Assembly (NCBI GenBank): GCA_018664745.1
Contig: JABJNS010000187.1
Location: 1 to 15,680 of the forward strand
Direction of reading: 5' to 3'
Origin: Flavobacteriales bacterium
GTDB taxonomy: Bacteria; Bacteroidota; Bacteroidia; Flavobacteriales; BACL11
DNA: 15,680 nucleotides
Within the stretch, counting starts at the first letter, position 1; every line of letters begins with the position of its first letter. Below are positions 1 to 8,938 of the stretch, one piece after another. Under the pieces are notes generated by a model that was not told the DNA's origin, did not search any database, and saw only the letters and a list, made by a program, of their open reading frames with translations. The translations under genes and the position numbers were made by a program.

Positions 1-10
1 ATAAAGGACT

Positions 11-1033
11 ATGGGATTTTTTGACTTTATGCAAGAAGCAATTGCTATTGATTTAGGAACTGCAAATACACTAATAATTCATAACGACAAAGTTGTTGTG
101 GACGAACCCTCAATTGTTGCTAAAAACATTAGAACAGGAGATATAGTGGCTATCGGTAAAAGAGCGCAGCAAATGCACTGAAAAACACACAAAGAGATAG
201 AAACCTTGCGTCCATTAAAAGATGGTGTAATTGCTGACTTCCAATCCTCAGAGCAAATGATAAGAGGGTTTATTGATATGATTCAGAAAAAAAGATCCAT
301 CTTTTCACCGTCTCTAAAAATGGTAATTTGTATTCCTTCAGGAGTAACTGAAGTGGAGAAAAGAGCCGTAATTGATTCTGCCGAGCATGCAGGAGCAAAA
401 GATGTTTGGCTAATACACGAACCTATGGCAGCTGCTATTGGTATAGGTATTGATGTATTAGAACCAAAAGGAAATATGGTTATTGATATAGGTGGTGGTA
501 CAACTGAAATTGCAGTAATTTCTTTAGGAGGGATTGTTTGTGACAAATCCATAAGAGTTGCAGGAGATGAATTTACTGACAACATAAAAAACTACATGAA
601 AACTAGGCACAATATTGCTGTAGGCGATATTATGGCCGAGCAAATAAAAATAAATGTAGGATCAGCATTAACTGAATTAGAGGAACCTCCTGCTAACTAC
701 CCTGTACATGGTAGAGATTTAATGAGTGGGATTCCTAAAGAAGTAATTGTAACTTACAAGGAAATTGCAGGAGCCCTTAACAATTCAATTGAGCAAATTG
801 AAGAAGCAGTAATGAGCGCTTTATTTAACACTCCACCAGCACTTTCTGCTGATATTTATAGTGAAGGATTATATTTAACAGGAGGAGGTTCAATGCTAAG
901 AGGTTTGGACAAAAGGATTTCAAGAAAAACAAAACTGCCTGTATATATTGCTGAAGACCCTTTAAGAGCAGTAGCAAGAGGAACAGGAATTGCACTTAAA
1001 AATACTGAAAGCTATACTTTCTTAATTCAATAG
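11..1033 (+). CDS. mreB: MreB rod-shape actin homologue, interrupted by in-frame TGA at codon 57
   Basis: MreB is the bacterial actin that polymerises under the inner membrane and directs the wall-elongation complex. Starting at the ATG at 11, the frame would give 340 residues, the normal family length. Visible are an amphipathic N-terminus (MGFFDFM), phosphate-1 loop DLGTANT (residues 14-20), RPLKDGVIADF (67-77), EPMAAAIG (about 137-144), phosphate-2 loop DIGGGTTE (159-166) and LTGGGSMLRGLD near the C-terminus. The frame is broken by TGA at 179-181, just before KTH. Homologues as I remember them have glycine there (E. coli MLGRT), so a single GGA-to-TGA change explains it. No frameshift is seen. 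Reinitiation at TTG 206 or ATG 257 would yield a protein lacking the phosphate-1 loop. First gene of a mreBCD-mrdA-rodA operon; any upstream gene or promoter lies outside the window. The identity is certain, but whether it is functional is not. Confidence 0.93.
179..181 (+). other. Premature in-frame TGA inside mreB
   Basis: This TGA is in the same frame as both the upstream DLGTANT segment and the downstream body of MreB. It sits between ...AQQMH and KTHKEIETLRP, where a conserved glycine is expected. One base change (GGA to TGA) accounts for it. I see no hairpin just downstream that would suggest a recoding element. Confidence 0.95.
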
Positions 1034-1046
1034 CCAATAAGAGAAA

Positions 1047-1862
1047 ATGTATAACCTATTACGGTTTATTAAACTCAATCATTTTCTATTATTATTCCTT
1101 TTAATAGAAGGGTTTTCTGTCTTTTTATTATTACAAAATAATAGCTACCAAGCAAATAGAGCTATAAAGTACAGCACCCAATACACTAGTTTTTTTCATA
1201 ATTATACGGCTTCTTTTTCGGAATATGTAGCCCTAAAAGAAACTAACAATTATTTAATTGAGGAGAATGCAAAACTTCTTTCCTTACTAAAAAATGAAAC
1301 TTCATTTGTTGATTCTACACTCATAAGAAATAAAAAATACCACTACTACCCTGCCAAGATAATTAACAGTTCAGTAAGCAAACGAAATAACTTTATAACC
1401 CTAAACAAAGGTAGTAAACACGGAATAAAAGAAGGAATGGGGGTAGTTACAAAGCAAGGAGTAATTGGAGTAGTACATTCTGTGAGTTCGCATTATGCAA
1501 TTGCTATTTCTTTACTCCACCGAAAATCAGCTATTGGAATACAGTTAAAAAAGAATAACCACAATGGAATTTTAAAATGGAAAGGGTTTGATTATAAATC
1601 AGCTACAATTTCTGATTTTCCTAATCATATTCCTATCAATATTGGAGATACAATTACTACCAATAGTCATAGTGTTATTTTTCCTGAAGGAATACACATT
1701 GGTACCGTTCAGAATATTAAACAAAATAATAGTAACGGATTCTTTGATGTTAGTGTAAAACTCTTTGAGGACTTCAATAAAATCAATTATGTTTATATTA
1801 TTCACTCTGATGAATCAGCTGAACAACTGAACATAGAACAAAAAATAAAAGAAGATGAGTAG
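1047..1862 (+). CDS. mreC: Rod shape-determining protein MreC
   Basis: MreC is a bitopic inner-membrane protein whose periplasmic beta-domains scaffold the elongasome and activate PBP2. The 271-residue product has a short cytoplasmic tail, one transmembrane helix (about residues 10-29, LNHFLLLFLLIEGFSVFLLL), a polar coiled-coil stretch (about 60-84, with ETNNYLIEENAKLLSLLKNE) and a beta-rich C-terminal domain with the family-type segments NKGSKHGIKEGMGVV and GVIGVV. It starts at ATG 1047, 13 nt after mreB. Its last 8 nt overlap mreD, which suggests translational coupling. The length is normal for Bacteroidota MreC and nothing is disrupted. The family call is firm from both sequence and position. 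Confidence 0.93.
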   Translation: MYNLLRFIKLNHFLLLFLLIEGFSVFLLLQNNSYQANRAIKYSTQYTSFFHNYTASFSEYVALKETNNYLIEENAKLLSLLKNETSFVDSTLIRNKKYHYYPAKIINSSVSKRNNFITLNKGSKHGIKEGMGVVTKQGVIGVVHSVSSHYAIAISLLHRKSAIGIQLKKNNHNGILKWKGFDYKSATISDFPNHIPINIGDTITTNSHSVIFPEGIHIGTVQNIKQNNSNGFFDVSVKLFEDFNKINYVYIIHSDESAEQLNIEQKIKEDE

Positions 1863-2355
1863 TCATTTTATAAAATATTTAGGACTTCTACCTATTTATG
1901 TGCTTCTACAAGTATTAGTACTAAATGAAGTGCTTTTTTCAGCTTACATAAATCCATTTTTATATGTGCTACTAATAATCAGTTTACCACTAAAAACGCC
2001 AAAATGGTTTTTATTAATCTATGCGTTTTTGTTAGGATTTGCAATTGACCTTTTTTCAGGAAGTTTAGGGTTTCACTCTACTGCTACTGTACTTATTGCT
2101 TTTGTAAAACCCTTATTCAGTAAAATAACTATACCGCACAATATACTAGGGGATTCAGATGAAATTACATTAAAAAAAGTAGGAACAAAATCATACATAA
2201 CCTTCTCTATATTATTAATTATTATTCATCATAGTTGTTTGTTTATCACAGAGCACCTTAGTATTAATTTTTCACTTTTCGGAAAGGTTTTAGCTAGTTC
2301 AATTGTTACACTTATTATTGTACTTATCACTCAATTATTTCAGCAAGATAAATAA
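1855..2355 (+). CDS. mreD: Rod shape-determining protein MreD
   Basis: MreD is a small polytopic inner-membrane partner of MreC in the elongasome. The 166-residue product is almost entirely hydrophobic, with about five transmembrane segments (around residues 8-30, 33-45, 50-75, 115-132 and 142-160). The segment LLGFAIDLFSGSLGFHSTATVLIAF resembles the family's conserved DxxSGxxGxHA-type motif. The ATG at 1855 overlaps the end of mreC by 8 nt, and its TAA shares one base with the ATG of mrdA (TAATG). Sequence conservation in this family is low, so the call rests on size, topology, that motif, and its place between mreC and mrdA. Confidence 0.88.
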   Translation: MSSHFIKYLGLLPIYVLLQVLVLNEVLFSAYINPFLYVLLIISLPLKTPKWFLLIYAFLLGFAIDLFSGSLGFHSTATVLIAFVKPLFSKITIPHNILGDSDEITLKKVGTKSYITFSILLIIIHHSCLFITEHLSINFSLFGKVLASSIVTLIIVLITQLFQQDK

Positions 2356-4181
2356 TGAAACAACATAAAAACAGATATAAAATTGTTGTTGCTATATTTC
2401 TGTTAGTTGCTTTTATATTTATTACAAAGCTTTTTTACATTCAAGTAATTAATGATAATTATAAATTTTCTGCAAATAATAATGTCTTGCGCTATGATGT
2501 ACAACAAGCAGTTAGAGGGCTTATTTACGACAGAGACAGCAACCTTATTGTATCCAATGTTCCTGCTTATGATCTTATGATTATCCCTAGAGAATTAAAA
2601 GGAAAAACAATTGACACCTTAGCTTTTTGCAACCTTACAGCTATTAGCAAAGAAGATTTTATCACTAAGTATAAAAAAGCTGCTGAATACTCAGGGTATA
2701 AGGAAAGTGTATTTATAAAACATATTAGCTTAAAAAGTTCAAGCACATTATCCGAAAAGCTATTCCAATTTCCAGGATTTTACTTGCGTAAACTTACCAT
2801 GAGGAATTACCCTTCCAATGTAGCTACTCATCTGGTAGGATATCTTGGTGAAGTAAATTTACGAAAAACTAAAGAAGATCCATATTACACTAAAGGAGAT
2901 TTAACAGGAGTTAGTGGAGTGGAAGCAGCTTATGAAAAACAACTAAGAGGCACAAAAGGAATGGCTATAAAATTGGTTGATGTGCATAATCGTGACCAAG
3001 GAAATTTCCAAGAAGGGAGATTTGATACTTTACCAATTTCAGGGAGCACTTTAACCTCAACCATTGATATTGAACTGCAAGAATATGGCGAACAGCTTAT
3101 GGAAAATAAGATTGGTGCTATTGTGGCTATTGAACCTTCATCAGGAGAAATTCTATCCTTAGTTTCAGCCCCAACTTATAATCCTAATTTATTGATTGGC
3201 CGGAAGCGATCAGAGAACTATAGCATTCTTTCTCAAGATGAAAACAAACCTCTTTTCAACCGAGCTTTACAAGGAACCTACCCTCCCGGATCTACCTTCA
3301 AATTAATAAACGGACTTATTGCTTTGCAAGAAGGAGCAATAAGAAAAAGTACTTCTTTTACCTGCAATGGAGATGATGGATATTATTTTGGGAAGGATAA
3401 GCATGTTGGCTGCCATCCTCACCAAAATCCACTTGACTTATTAAAAGGAATTGAAATTTCATGTAATGCCTATTTTTGCAATACTTATGAAAAATATTTT
3501 TCCCGATTTAACTCTACAATTGAAGCTTATAACAATTGGTACAGTCATGTTTCTAGCTTTGGAATTGGTAATTTCATGAATAATGATTTTATTACTGGAA
3601 GTCCAGGAAAGTTACCAAAATCAACTTATTTTAATACGCTTTATAAAGGAAGTTGGAATGCTAATACTATCATTTCTATGTCAATTGGGCAAGGAGAATT
3701 ATTGCTCACCCCAATACAAATGGCAAACATGACTGCTATTCTTGCTAATAGAGGTTTTTATTACACACCACATATCATTAAAAATATTTCAGGAGAAAAT
3801 GCAATAGATAGTAATTTTACTATTAAAAAATATTGTAGCATTGATGAAAAATATTTCACTCCTATAATTGATGGTATGCATAATGTAGTTGAAGGTAAAA
3901 AAGGAACAGCACAAAACTGCAAAATTCCTAATTATGAAATTTGTGGAAAAACAGGAACTGCACAAAATCCACATGGAGAAGATCATTCAATTTTTATCGC
4001 CTTTGCACCCAAAGAAAATCCTAAAATTGCAATAGCTGTATATGTTGAAAATGGAGGATGGGGTTCAACTTGGGCTGCTCCGATTGCATCATTAATGATA
4101 GAAAAATATTTAAAAAGATCCATCACAAATAAAGCACAAGAAGCCTTTATCCTTAATGGAAACTTAATAAACAAAGAATGA
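2355..4181 (+). CDS. mrdA: Penicillin-binding protein 2, elongasome transpeptidase
   Basis: Class B penicillin-binding protein that cross-links new peptidoglycan during side-wall growth, paired with the RodA polymerase. The 608-residue product has a single N-terminal membrane anchor (about residues 9-27), a PBP dimerisation or pedestal domain (about 50-220), and a transpeptidase domain with all three active-site motifs: STFK with nucleophile S313 and K316, SCN at 369-371, and KTG at 532-534. The segments RGLIYDRDSNLIVSN and GVSGVEAAYE are typical of PBP2. Several cysteines (TCNGDDG, GCHPH, SCNAYFCN) surround the SxN motif, as I recall from Bacteroidota homologues. It starts by a 1-base overlap with mreD. 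Its TGA overlaps the rodA start (ATGA), which also shows that UGA is used as a stop here. Complete and apparently functional. Confidence 0.95.
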   Translation: MKQHKNRYKIVVAIFLLVAFIFITKLFYIQVINDNYKFSANNNVLRYDVQQAVRGLIYDRDSNLIVSNVPAYDLMIIPRELKGKTIDTLAFCNLTAISKEDFITKYKKAAEYSGYKESVFIKHISLKSSSTLSEKLFQFPGFYLRKLTMRNYPSNVATHLVGYLGEVNLRKTKEDPYYTKGDLTGVSGVEAAYEKQLRGTKGMAIKLVDVHNRDQGNFQEGRFDTLPISGSTLTSTIDIELQEYGEQLMENKIGAIVAIEPSSGEILSLVSAPTYNPNLLIGRKRSENYSILSQDENKPLFNRALQGTYPPGSTFKLINGLIALQEGAIRKSTSFTCNGDDGYYFGKDKHVGCHPHQNPLDLLKGIEISCNAYFCNTYEKYFSRFNSTIEAYNNWYSHVSSFGIGNFMNNDFITGSPGKLPKSTYFNTLYKGSWNANTIISMSIGQGELLLTPIQMANMTAILANRGFYYTPHIIKNISGENAIDSNFTIKKYCSIDEKYFTPIIDGMHNVVEGKKGTAQNCKIPNYEICGKTGTAQNPHGEDHSIFIAFAPKENPKIAIAVYVENGGWGSTWAAPIASLMIEKYLKRSITNKAQEAFILNGNLINKE

Positions 4182-5440
4182 GAGCTGCAAAAAATATTTT
4201 TGCCAATATTGACAAAGTAAGTATCTTACTTTACGGATTACTTATGCTTTTTGGTTGGATAAATATTTATGCTTCACAGTACAATGAGGATACGGCAATG
4301 GCTCTTGATTTTAGCACAAGGTACGGTAAGCAACTCCTTTTCATTTGTATTGCTTCCTTTGTTGCTTTTTTAACTCTAATCATTGATTGGAAGTTTTACT
4401 TTTCACTCTCTTACATTTTCTACATTTCAATTATACTACTTCTAATTGGAGTACTCTTTAAGGGAGGAATTACAGGTGGAGCTACTTCTTGGTACGAGTT
4501 TGGAAATTTTAAATTCCAACCATCAGAGTTTGCTAAATTTGCAACTGCACTTGCCCTTGCTAAATATTATAATAGCTTACATATTAAGCGCATTTCCTTA
4601 AAGGACAAACTCAAAACCTATGCTATTATTATTCTTCCTTTTCTGCTTATTATTTTACAAAATGATTTAGGAACAGCCTTAGTTTATGCTGCCTTTATAT
4701 TGGTATTATATCGTGAAGGATTATCAGGGAATATCTTAATATTTGGACTTATCATAGCTATTCTATTTGTGCTTACCTTAGTGGTTGAAAGAACTATACT
4801 CATTAGTATTCTTTCTGCTATAGCAATATTTATTTATTTATTTTCTAGAAGAAAAAAGAAAGAACTCTTACTAATTTTAGGAGTACTCATCACTTGTACT
4901 TCATTTATTTTTAGTGTTGATTACATCTTTAATGATGTATTATCCCATCACCATAGGAAAAGAATAAATATATTATTAGGAAAAGATTTTGACCCCCATG
5001 GGGCTGGCTATAATTTAATCCAATCAAAAATTGCGATTGGTAGTGGTGGTTTTAGCGGAAAAGGTTTTTTAAACGGAACGCAAACCCGATTTGATTTTGT
5101 ACCTGAACAAAGTACAGATTTTATTTTCTGTACCATTGGAGAGGAATGGGGTTTCCTTGGTAGTCTTTTCTTTATGTCTTTATTTGTTGGTTTACTATTG
5201 AGAGTTCTCTTTTTAGCAGAGCGCCAAAGATCAAACTTTAGCCGAATATATGGCTATAGTGTAGCCACAATCCTTTTTATGCACCTAGTCATCAATATTG
5301 GTATGACGATTGGACTATTGCCTGTAATTGGCATTCCTTTACCTTTTATTAGTTATGGAGGGTCTTCCCTAATTGGGTTTACTATCCTACTCTTTATTTT
5401 CCTAAATCTAGATTCTTACCGCTTACAAATTTTGAGATAA
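4178..5440 (+). CDS. rodA: RodA, SEDS-family peptidoglycan glycosyltransferase
   Basis: RodA polymerises lipid II into glycan strands in the inner membrane and works with PBP2. The 420-residue polytopic product carries SEDS-family signatures: FQPSEFAKF (residues 113-121), QNDLGTALVY (161-170, where many homologues have QPD), the extracytoplasmic DPHGAGYNLIQSKIAIGSGG (272-291) containing the conserved Asp-Pro whose Asp is the proposed catalytic residue, FVPEQSTDFIF (307-317), and the final PLPFISYGGSS (388-398). The ATG lies in an ATGA overlap with mrdA, which implies coupled translation of polymerase and cross-linking enzyme. It is called RodA rather than FtsW because of its position in the mre operon. 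Last gene of the operon; a hairpin follows at once. Confidence 0.94.
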   Translation: MRAAKNIFANIDKVSILLYGLLMLFGWINIYASQYNEDTAMALDFSTRYGKQLLFICIASFVAFLTLIIDWKFYFSLSYIFYISIILLLIGVLFKGGITGGATSWYEFGNFKFQPSEFAKFATALALAKYYNSLHIKRISLKDKLKTYAIIILPFLLIILQNDLGTALVYAAFILVLYREGLSGNILIFGLIIAILFVLTLVVERTILISILSAIAIFIYLFSRRKKKELLLILGVLITCTSFIFSVDYIFNDVLSHHHRKRINILLGKDFDPHGAGYNLIQSKIAIGSGGFSGKGFLNGTQTRFDFVPEQSTDFIFCTIGEEWGFLGSLFFMSLFVGLLLRVLFLAERQRSNFSRIYGYSVATILFMHLVINIGMTIGLLPVIGIPLPFISYGGSSLIGFTILLFIFLNLDSYRLQILR

Positions 5441-5441
5441 A

Positions 5442-5469
5442 AAATGCCCAACCTTTCGGCTGAGCATTT
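5442..5469. terminator. Intrinsic terminator between the convergent rodA and ppiD genes
   Basis: The arms AAATGC and GCATTT enclose an inner stem with a 4-base loop. Read on the minus strand, every position pairs (two as G-U wobbles), the loop is GAAA (GNRA type) and a run of six T follows, which makes a good terminator for the ppiD operon. On the plus strand the two wobbles become A-C mismatches, and the following T-run (ATTTTT after one C) is shorter, so termination after rodA is probably weaker but plausible. Confidence 0.8.
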
Positions 5470-5492
5470 CATTTTTACTTTAAAATAGCTGA

Positions 5493-7592
5493 CTAATAGA
5501 AATCAGAACGATTATCTTTTACATCAGCTTCAGTATTTAACACTTTATAAGCTGCTCCATTTGCATAAGCAGAAGCTCCTTTTTGTACTTCTTGTTTTTG
5601 TTGTGTAAAGTCCCCAGCAGTTTTAGCATCATCCTTAGCAGTAACCTCAATAACATAAACAGCATTATTACCAGCAATAGGGCTAGAAACAGAACCTACA
5701 GCTGTTCCAAAAATAGAACCAACTAATTCAGGGTCATAACCAATACCCTGTAAGCTTAAGTTTGCTAAGTTAGCTCTCTGTGCGTTTACAACAGCTTGTC
5801 CATTGTTAGCAGCAATTGTTGCCAAATCATTTCCAGTTATAGCTCCACTAATATGCGCCCCTTTTTTCTCTTTCAATACTAAAGCAGAAATTTGTTCTTC
5901 AATATCTTCCAAAGCAGTAGTTCCTTCAATATAGCTCTTTTTTAAATAAGCCACTACATAAGAATTTTCAAATTGGAAAACTTCAGAAACAGTTCCTACA
6001 TCAGCATTAGTCATCCATCTTACCATCTCTCTTGAATTTGGCAACCCAACAATACTTTGCTTATCAGCAGTAACTTTACTATCGCTTCTTTTTACTAAGT
6101 TTTGCTCAGCAACTAAAGAATCAAAAGTAATTCCTTCATTTAATATTTTACCAGCAAACTGTGCAGCTTGAGAATAGTAAGTATTAAAAGTTTCAGAACT
6201 TGGCTCAACATTCCTATCAATAAAAGCAACTTTTACTTTACGCACAGCTTTACTTGTTTTTGTTACCTCAATAAGATGAACTCCAAACTGGGAAGTTACA
6301 ATACTTAAATCACCTCTCTTAGAAGTAAAACAAGCTTCATTGAACTCTTCAACCATAGTTCCTTCAGCAAACCAACCTAAATCACCACCCTTAATAGCAG
6401 AACCTTTATCTTCAGAATTCTTTTGCGCTAAAACACCAAAGTCAGCACCTGCTTCAACCTGTGATTTTATAGCATCAATCCTTACATTTACTGAATCCAA
6501 ACTCATAGTTTGAGTAGGTGCAATCAATATATGACGAGCCTCAACTGAATCAGGACGATTTTGTGCTGATGCTAATTTAGCAATACGATACACACCTTGA
6601 CTTGCTTGATAAGGCCCGATAACCGTACCCTCTTCAGCAGTAAATAATTCAGCCCAATTAGGGTCTTGCAATTCTTCCTTAGTTGCAAAAGTAAAACGAG
6701 CAGTAGTATTATCAGAATTTCTTCTAGCCATTAAACCATAGTCCTCATAAATAGTAAAATCAGCTTTTAAATCTTCAATTGAAGCTTTAGTTTCAACATC
6801 ATCTTCAGCAGAAGGTGTTACAGAAAACACCACAAAATCAACATCCTTTGAAGCATCTTGTTCATAGTTTGCTTTATGATTTGTGTAATATGTCTTTATT
6901 TCACTTTCAGTAGGAGTAACAACACTATCAGCAACTGTTGAAAAAGGAATTGCTATATAGTTAAAAGTAACATTCTGTGAGTTTTCATTAAAGTTTACTT
7001 TAGCCTCCTCACCCGTTACATACATTGCCTTTGCAACCAATGCATTGTATTTTGAAGTCTTGATTAATCCAATTAAATATTTTTGAAAACCTACCCATCT
7101 TGTACGGGCTTCTCCTGTTGGATCTTGGTCAATTTGCTTTAAGTAACCTAATACTTTTGTTCTATCAAATTGCCCTGTATTTGCATCTTGAAAAGAAGGA
7201 ACTTTGGAGATTTCAGGATGTACATTTACTCCTTGCAATAATTCAAAAAATTCATCATCAGAAACATCAATTCCTAATTTTGAATATTCATTGTTCATCA
7301 CTAACTCCCTCACATACTGATCCCAAATTTGAGATCTAATCTGAGCAGTAGTAGTTTGATTAAGTACGCTTTGTGGGTTTTGTTGTTTCCAATTATTAAT
7401 TCCTTCTTCAACCTTTACCTCATAAGCTTGACGCATTACATCTTCACCCAATACTTCTCCAACATAAATACTACCTCCTCCACCTGATCTTTTTGACTGC
7501 ATAAAATCGCCAAGAATAAAAGCTAACATTGCTATACCTATTACTGCTAATAATAATCCTGATCTATTTCTAATTTTTGCTAGTGTTGCCAT
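5493..7592 (-). CDS. ppiD: Membrane-anchored SurA/PpiD-like peptidylprolyl isomerase
   Basis: Predicted periplasmic foldase anchored in the inner membrane, helping newly exported proteins fold. The 699-residue product begins with a short basic tail (MATLAKIRNRSG) and one transmembrane helix (about residues 11-29). A SurA/PpiD-like N-terminal chaperone region (about 40-220) follows, then a parvulin-type (PpiC) rotamase domain at about 350-450 with EARHILI, GGDLGWFAEGTMVEEFNEA and SQFGVHLIEV. The C-terminal 250 residues include a second region, FENSYVVAYLKK to GNNAVYVIEV, that looks like degenerate isomerase or chaperone sequence. It is longer than E. coli PpiD (623), as is usual in Bacteroidota. 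A 75-nt gap separates it from the upstream gene. That gap carries a weak -7-like TATATTCG (7617-7624, minus strand), so the gene may also have its own promoter. The symbol is by analogy. Confidence 0.9.
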   Translation of the reverse strand: MATLAKIRNRSGLLLAVIGIAMLAFILGDFMQSKRSGGGGSIYVGEVLGEDVMRQAYEVKVEEGINNWKQQNPQSVLNQTTTAQIRSQIWDQYVRELVMNNEYSKLGIDVSDDEFFELLQGVNVHPEISKVPSFQDANTGQFDRTKVLGYLKQIDQDPTGEARTRWVGFQKYLIGLIKTSKYNALVAKAMYVTGEEAKVNFNENSQNVTFNYIAIPFSTVADSVVTPTESEIKTYYTNHKANYEQDASKDVDFVVFSVTPSAEDDVETKASIEDLKADFTIYEDYGLMARRNSDNTTARFTFATKEELQDPNWAELFTAEEGTVIGPYQASQGVYRIAKLASAQNRPDSVEARHILIAPTQTMSLDSVNVRIDAIKSQVEAGADFGVLAQKNSEDKGSAIKGGDLGWFAEGTMVEEFNEACFTSKRGDLSIVTSQFGVHLIEVTKTSKAVRKVKVAFIDRNVEPSSETFNTYYSQAAQFAGKILNEGITFDSLVAEQNLVKRSDSKVTADKQSIVGLPNSREMVRWMTNADVGTVSEVFQFENSYVVAYLKKSYIEGTTALEDIEEQISALVLKEKKGAHISGAITGNDLATIAANNGQAVVNAQRANLANLSLQGIGYDPELVGSIFGTAVGSVSSPIAGNNAVYVIEVTAKDDAKTAGDFTQQKQEVQKGASAYANGAAYKVLNTEADVKDNRSDFY

Positions 7593-7667
7593 TCGTTTTT
7601 GTTTTATTAAAGTTGGCGAATATACAATTGTTATTTAATAAATGAAAATAGAAAAGACCCCTATTTC

Positions 7668-8918
7668 TTATCTAGTAACTACCTCCAACTGCACTTCTTG
7701 TATTGCTGTATCGTTTACTTTTATGACAGTAAATCGAAATTCCTCAAGTGATATTACATCATCTTTTTTTGGAATTTCTTCCAAGTGATGTAGAATTAAA
7801 CCCGCTATTGTCTCATATTCATCTGATTCAGGAAGATCTAAATCATACTTTTTATTTACTAGCTCAATATCTAACCGAGCAAAAAGCTGATATTGATTTT
7901 TTTCCAATTGCTTATCTGTAATTTCTTCCACATCATGTTCATCTACAATTTCACCAACAATTTCTTCAGTAACATCCTCAATAGTAAGCATACCAGAAGT
8001 TCCACCAAACTCATCAACTACTAAAGCTATACCTTTATTACTTTCTATAAACTGATTCAACAACTGCATAGCTGACATACTCTCAGGAACAAAAGGAATA
8101 GGCAATAAAATAGACCTAACATTTTTAGGATTTCTAAACAAATCAGAAGAATGAATATATCCAATCACCTTATCAATATTGCCTTTAAAAATTAATATCT
8201 TAGATAATTTAGTAGCTATGAATTTATCTTTAATTTCCTGAATAGATGATAAAATATCCATAGCCACAATTTCAGTTCTTGGAATCATACATTCCCTCAA
8301 CTTCTTATCTGTTAAATCCAATACATTCTGTAACATTTCCACCTCAACCCTACTATCCTCTACTCCTTCAGCTGATTTTACGTTACTTAAATACTCATCT
8401 AAATCTGTTTTTCCAAAGACCTGCTTTCCCTCCTCTATATTTTGCCCTAATAGATATTTTAATACTACTTTAGATAAATAAAGCATTAGTAAAGCAACAG
8501 GACGAAAAAAAACAAAAAACAACCAGATAGGAATAGAAAAAAAACTTAAAATTTGATTAGGATAAATTCTAAAAATTGCCTTTGGCAAAAACTCTGCAGT
8601 TACCAAAACAATTAAAGTAGTGATGATGGTTTGTGCTAACAACAAAGCTGCATCCGAATGTAAATATTCTGCAATTGGTGGCGTAAGAATTTGTGTCATT
8701 ACAATTCCATAAACTACTAAAGCAATATTATTCCCTACCAACATAGTAGTAATAAAATCTGATTCGTTTTTGGAAAAATAGGCAATAATATTAGAGGGAA
8801 ATTTACCTGAGTTTTTATCCAATTCTAACTTTAATTTATTAGCTGAAATAAAAGCAATTTCTACTCCAGAAAAAAAAGCAGAAAACAAAAGAGTTATAAC
8901 AGCAATAGATATTAGCAT
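7668..8918 (-). CDS. CorC/HlyC-family membrane protein with DUF21 and CBS domains
   Basis: Member of the CNNM/CorC (often 'hemolysin-like') family of inner-membrane proteins, linked to magnesium or other cation export; the substrate here is unknown. The 416-residue product has a DUF21 transmembrane domain (about residues 1-165, with FSGVEIAF at 16-23, a small-residue motif seen in the family, and TAEFLPK at 107-113), a cytoplasmic CBS pair (about 205-325, with MIPRTEIVAMD and VVDEFGGTSGMLTIEDVTEEIVGEI), and a C-terminal CorC_HlyC domain (about 340-413, with YETIAGLILHHLEEIP). It lies 20 nt downstream of the LptC-like gene in one direction, so they are probably co-transcribed. The paralogue GldE of gliding motility has the same architecture. 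I prefer the general name because the neighbours are not gld genes. Confidence 0.9.
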   Translation of the reverse strand: MLISIAVITLLFSAFFSGVEIAFISANKLKLELDKNSGKFPSNIIAYFSKNESDFITTMLVGNNIALVVYGIVMTQILTPPIAEYLHSDAALLLAQTIITTLIVLVTAEFLPKAIFRIYPNQILSFFSIPIWLFFVFFRPVALLMLYLSKVVLKYLLGQNIEEGKQVFGKTDLDEYLSNVKSAEGVEDSRVEVEMLQNVLDLTDKKLRECMIPRTEIVAMDILSSIQEIKDKFIATKLSKILIFKGNIDKVIGYIHSSDLFRNPKNVRSILLPIPFVPESMSAMQLLNQFIESNKGIALVVDEFGGTSGMLTIEDVTEEIVGEIVDEHDVEEITDKQLEKNQYQLFARLDIELVNKKYDLDLPESDEYETIAGLILHHLEEIPKKDDVISLEEFRFTVIKVNDTAIQEVQLEVVTR

Positions 8919-8938
8919 ATGTGTAAAAATACTAAAAC

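Noticed and set aside
179..181. Genetic code with UGA read as glycine (as in Gracilibacteria/SR1)
   Set aside because: UGA ends mrdA in the same operon, overlapping the rodA start (ATGA); the other complete genes contain no in-frame UGA; and the proteins are clearly Bacteroidota-like.
179..230. Selenocysteine insertion at the mreB TGA
   Set aside because: The homologous position is glycine, not cysteine, and I see no stable hairpin just downstream that could be a bacterial SECIS element.
283..585. Antisense reading frames over mreB, mrdA, ppiD, the CorC-like gene, lptC and coaX
   Set aside because: They lie opposite or out of frame with well-conserved genes, have low-complexity compositions and show no recognisable motif, start context or leader.
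206..1033. mreB starting at TTG 206 as the natural gene
   Set aside because: The upstream in-frame segment from ATG 11 encodes the conserved N-terminus with the DLGTANT nucleotide-binding loop, so the true gene begins at 11.
7668..8918. GldE, gliding-motility protein
   Set aside because: GldE has the same DUF21-CBS-CorC_HlyC architecture, but no gld, ssb or mutY gene is nearby. The LptC/PpiD neighbourhood fits the general CorC/HlyC paralogue.
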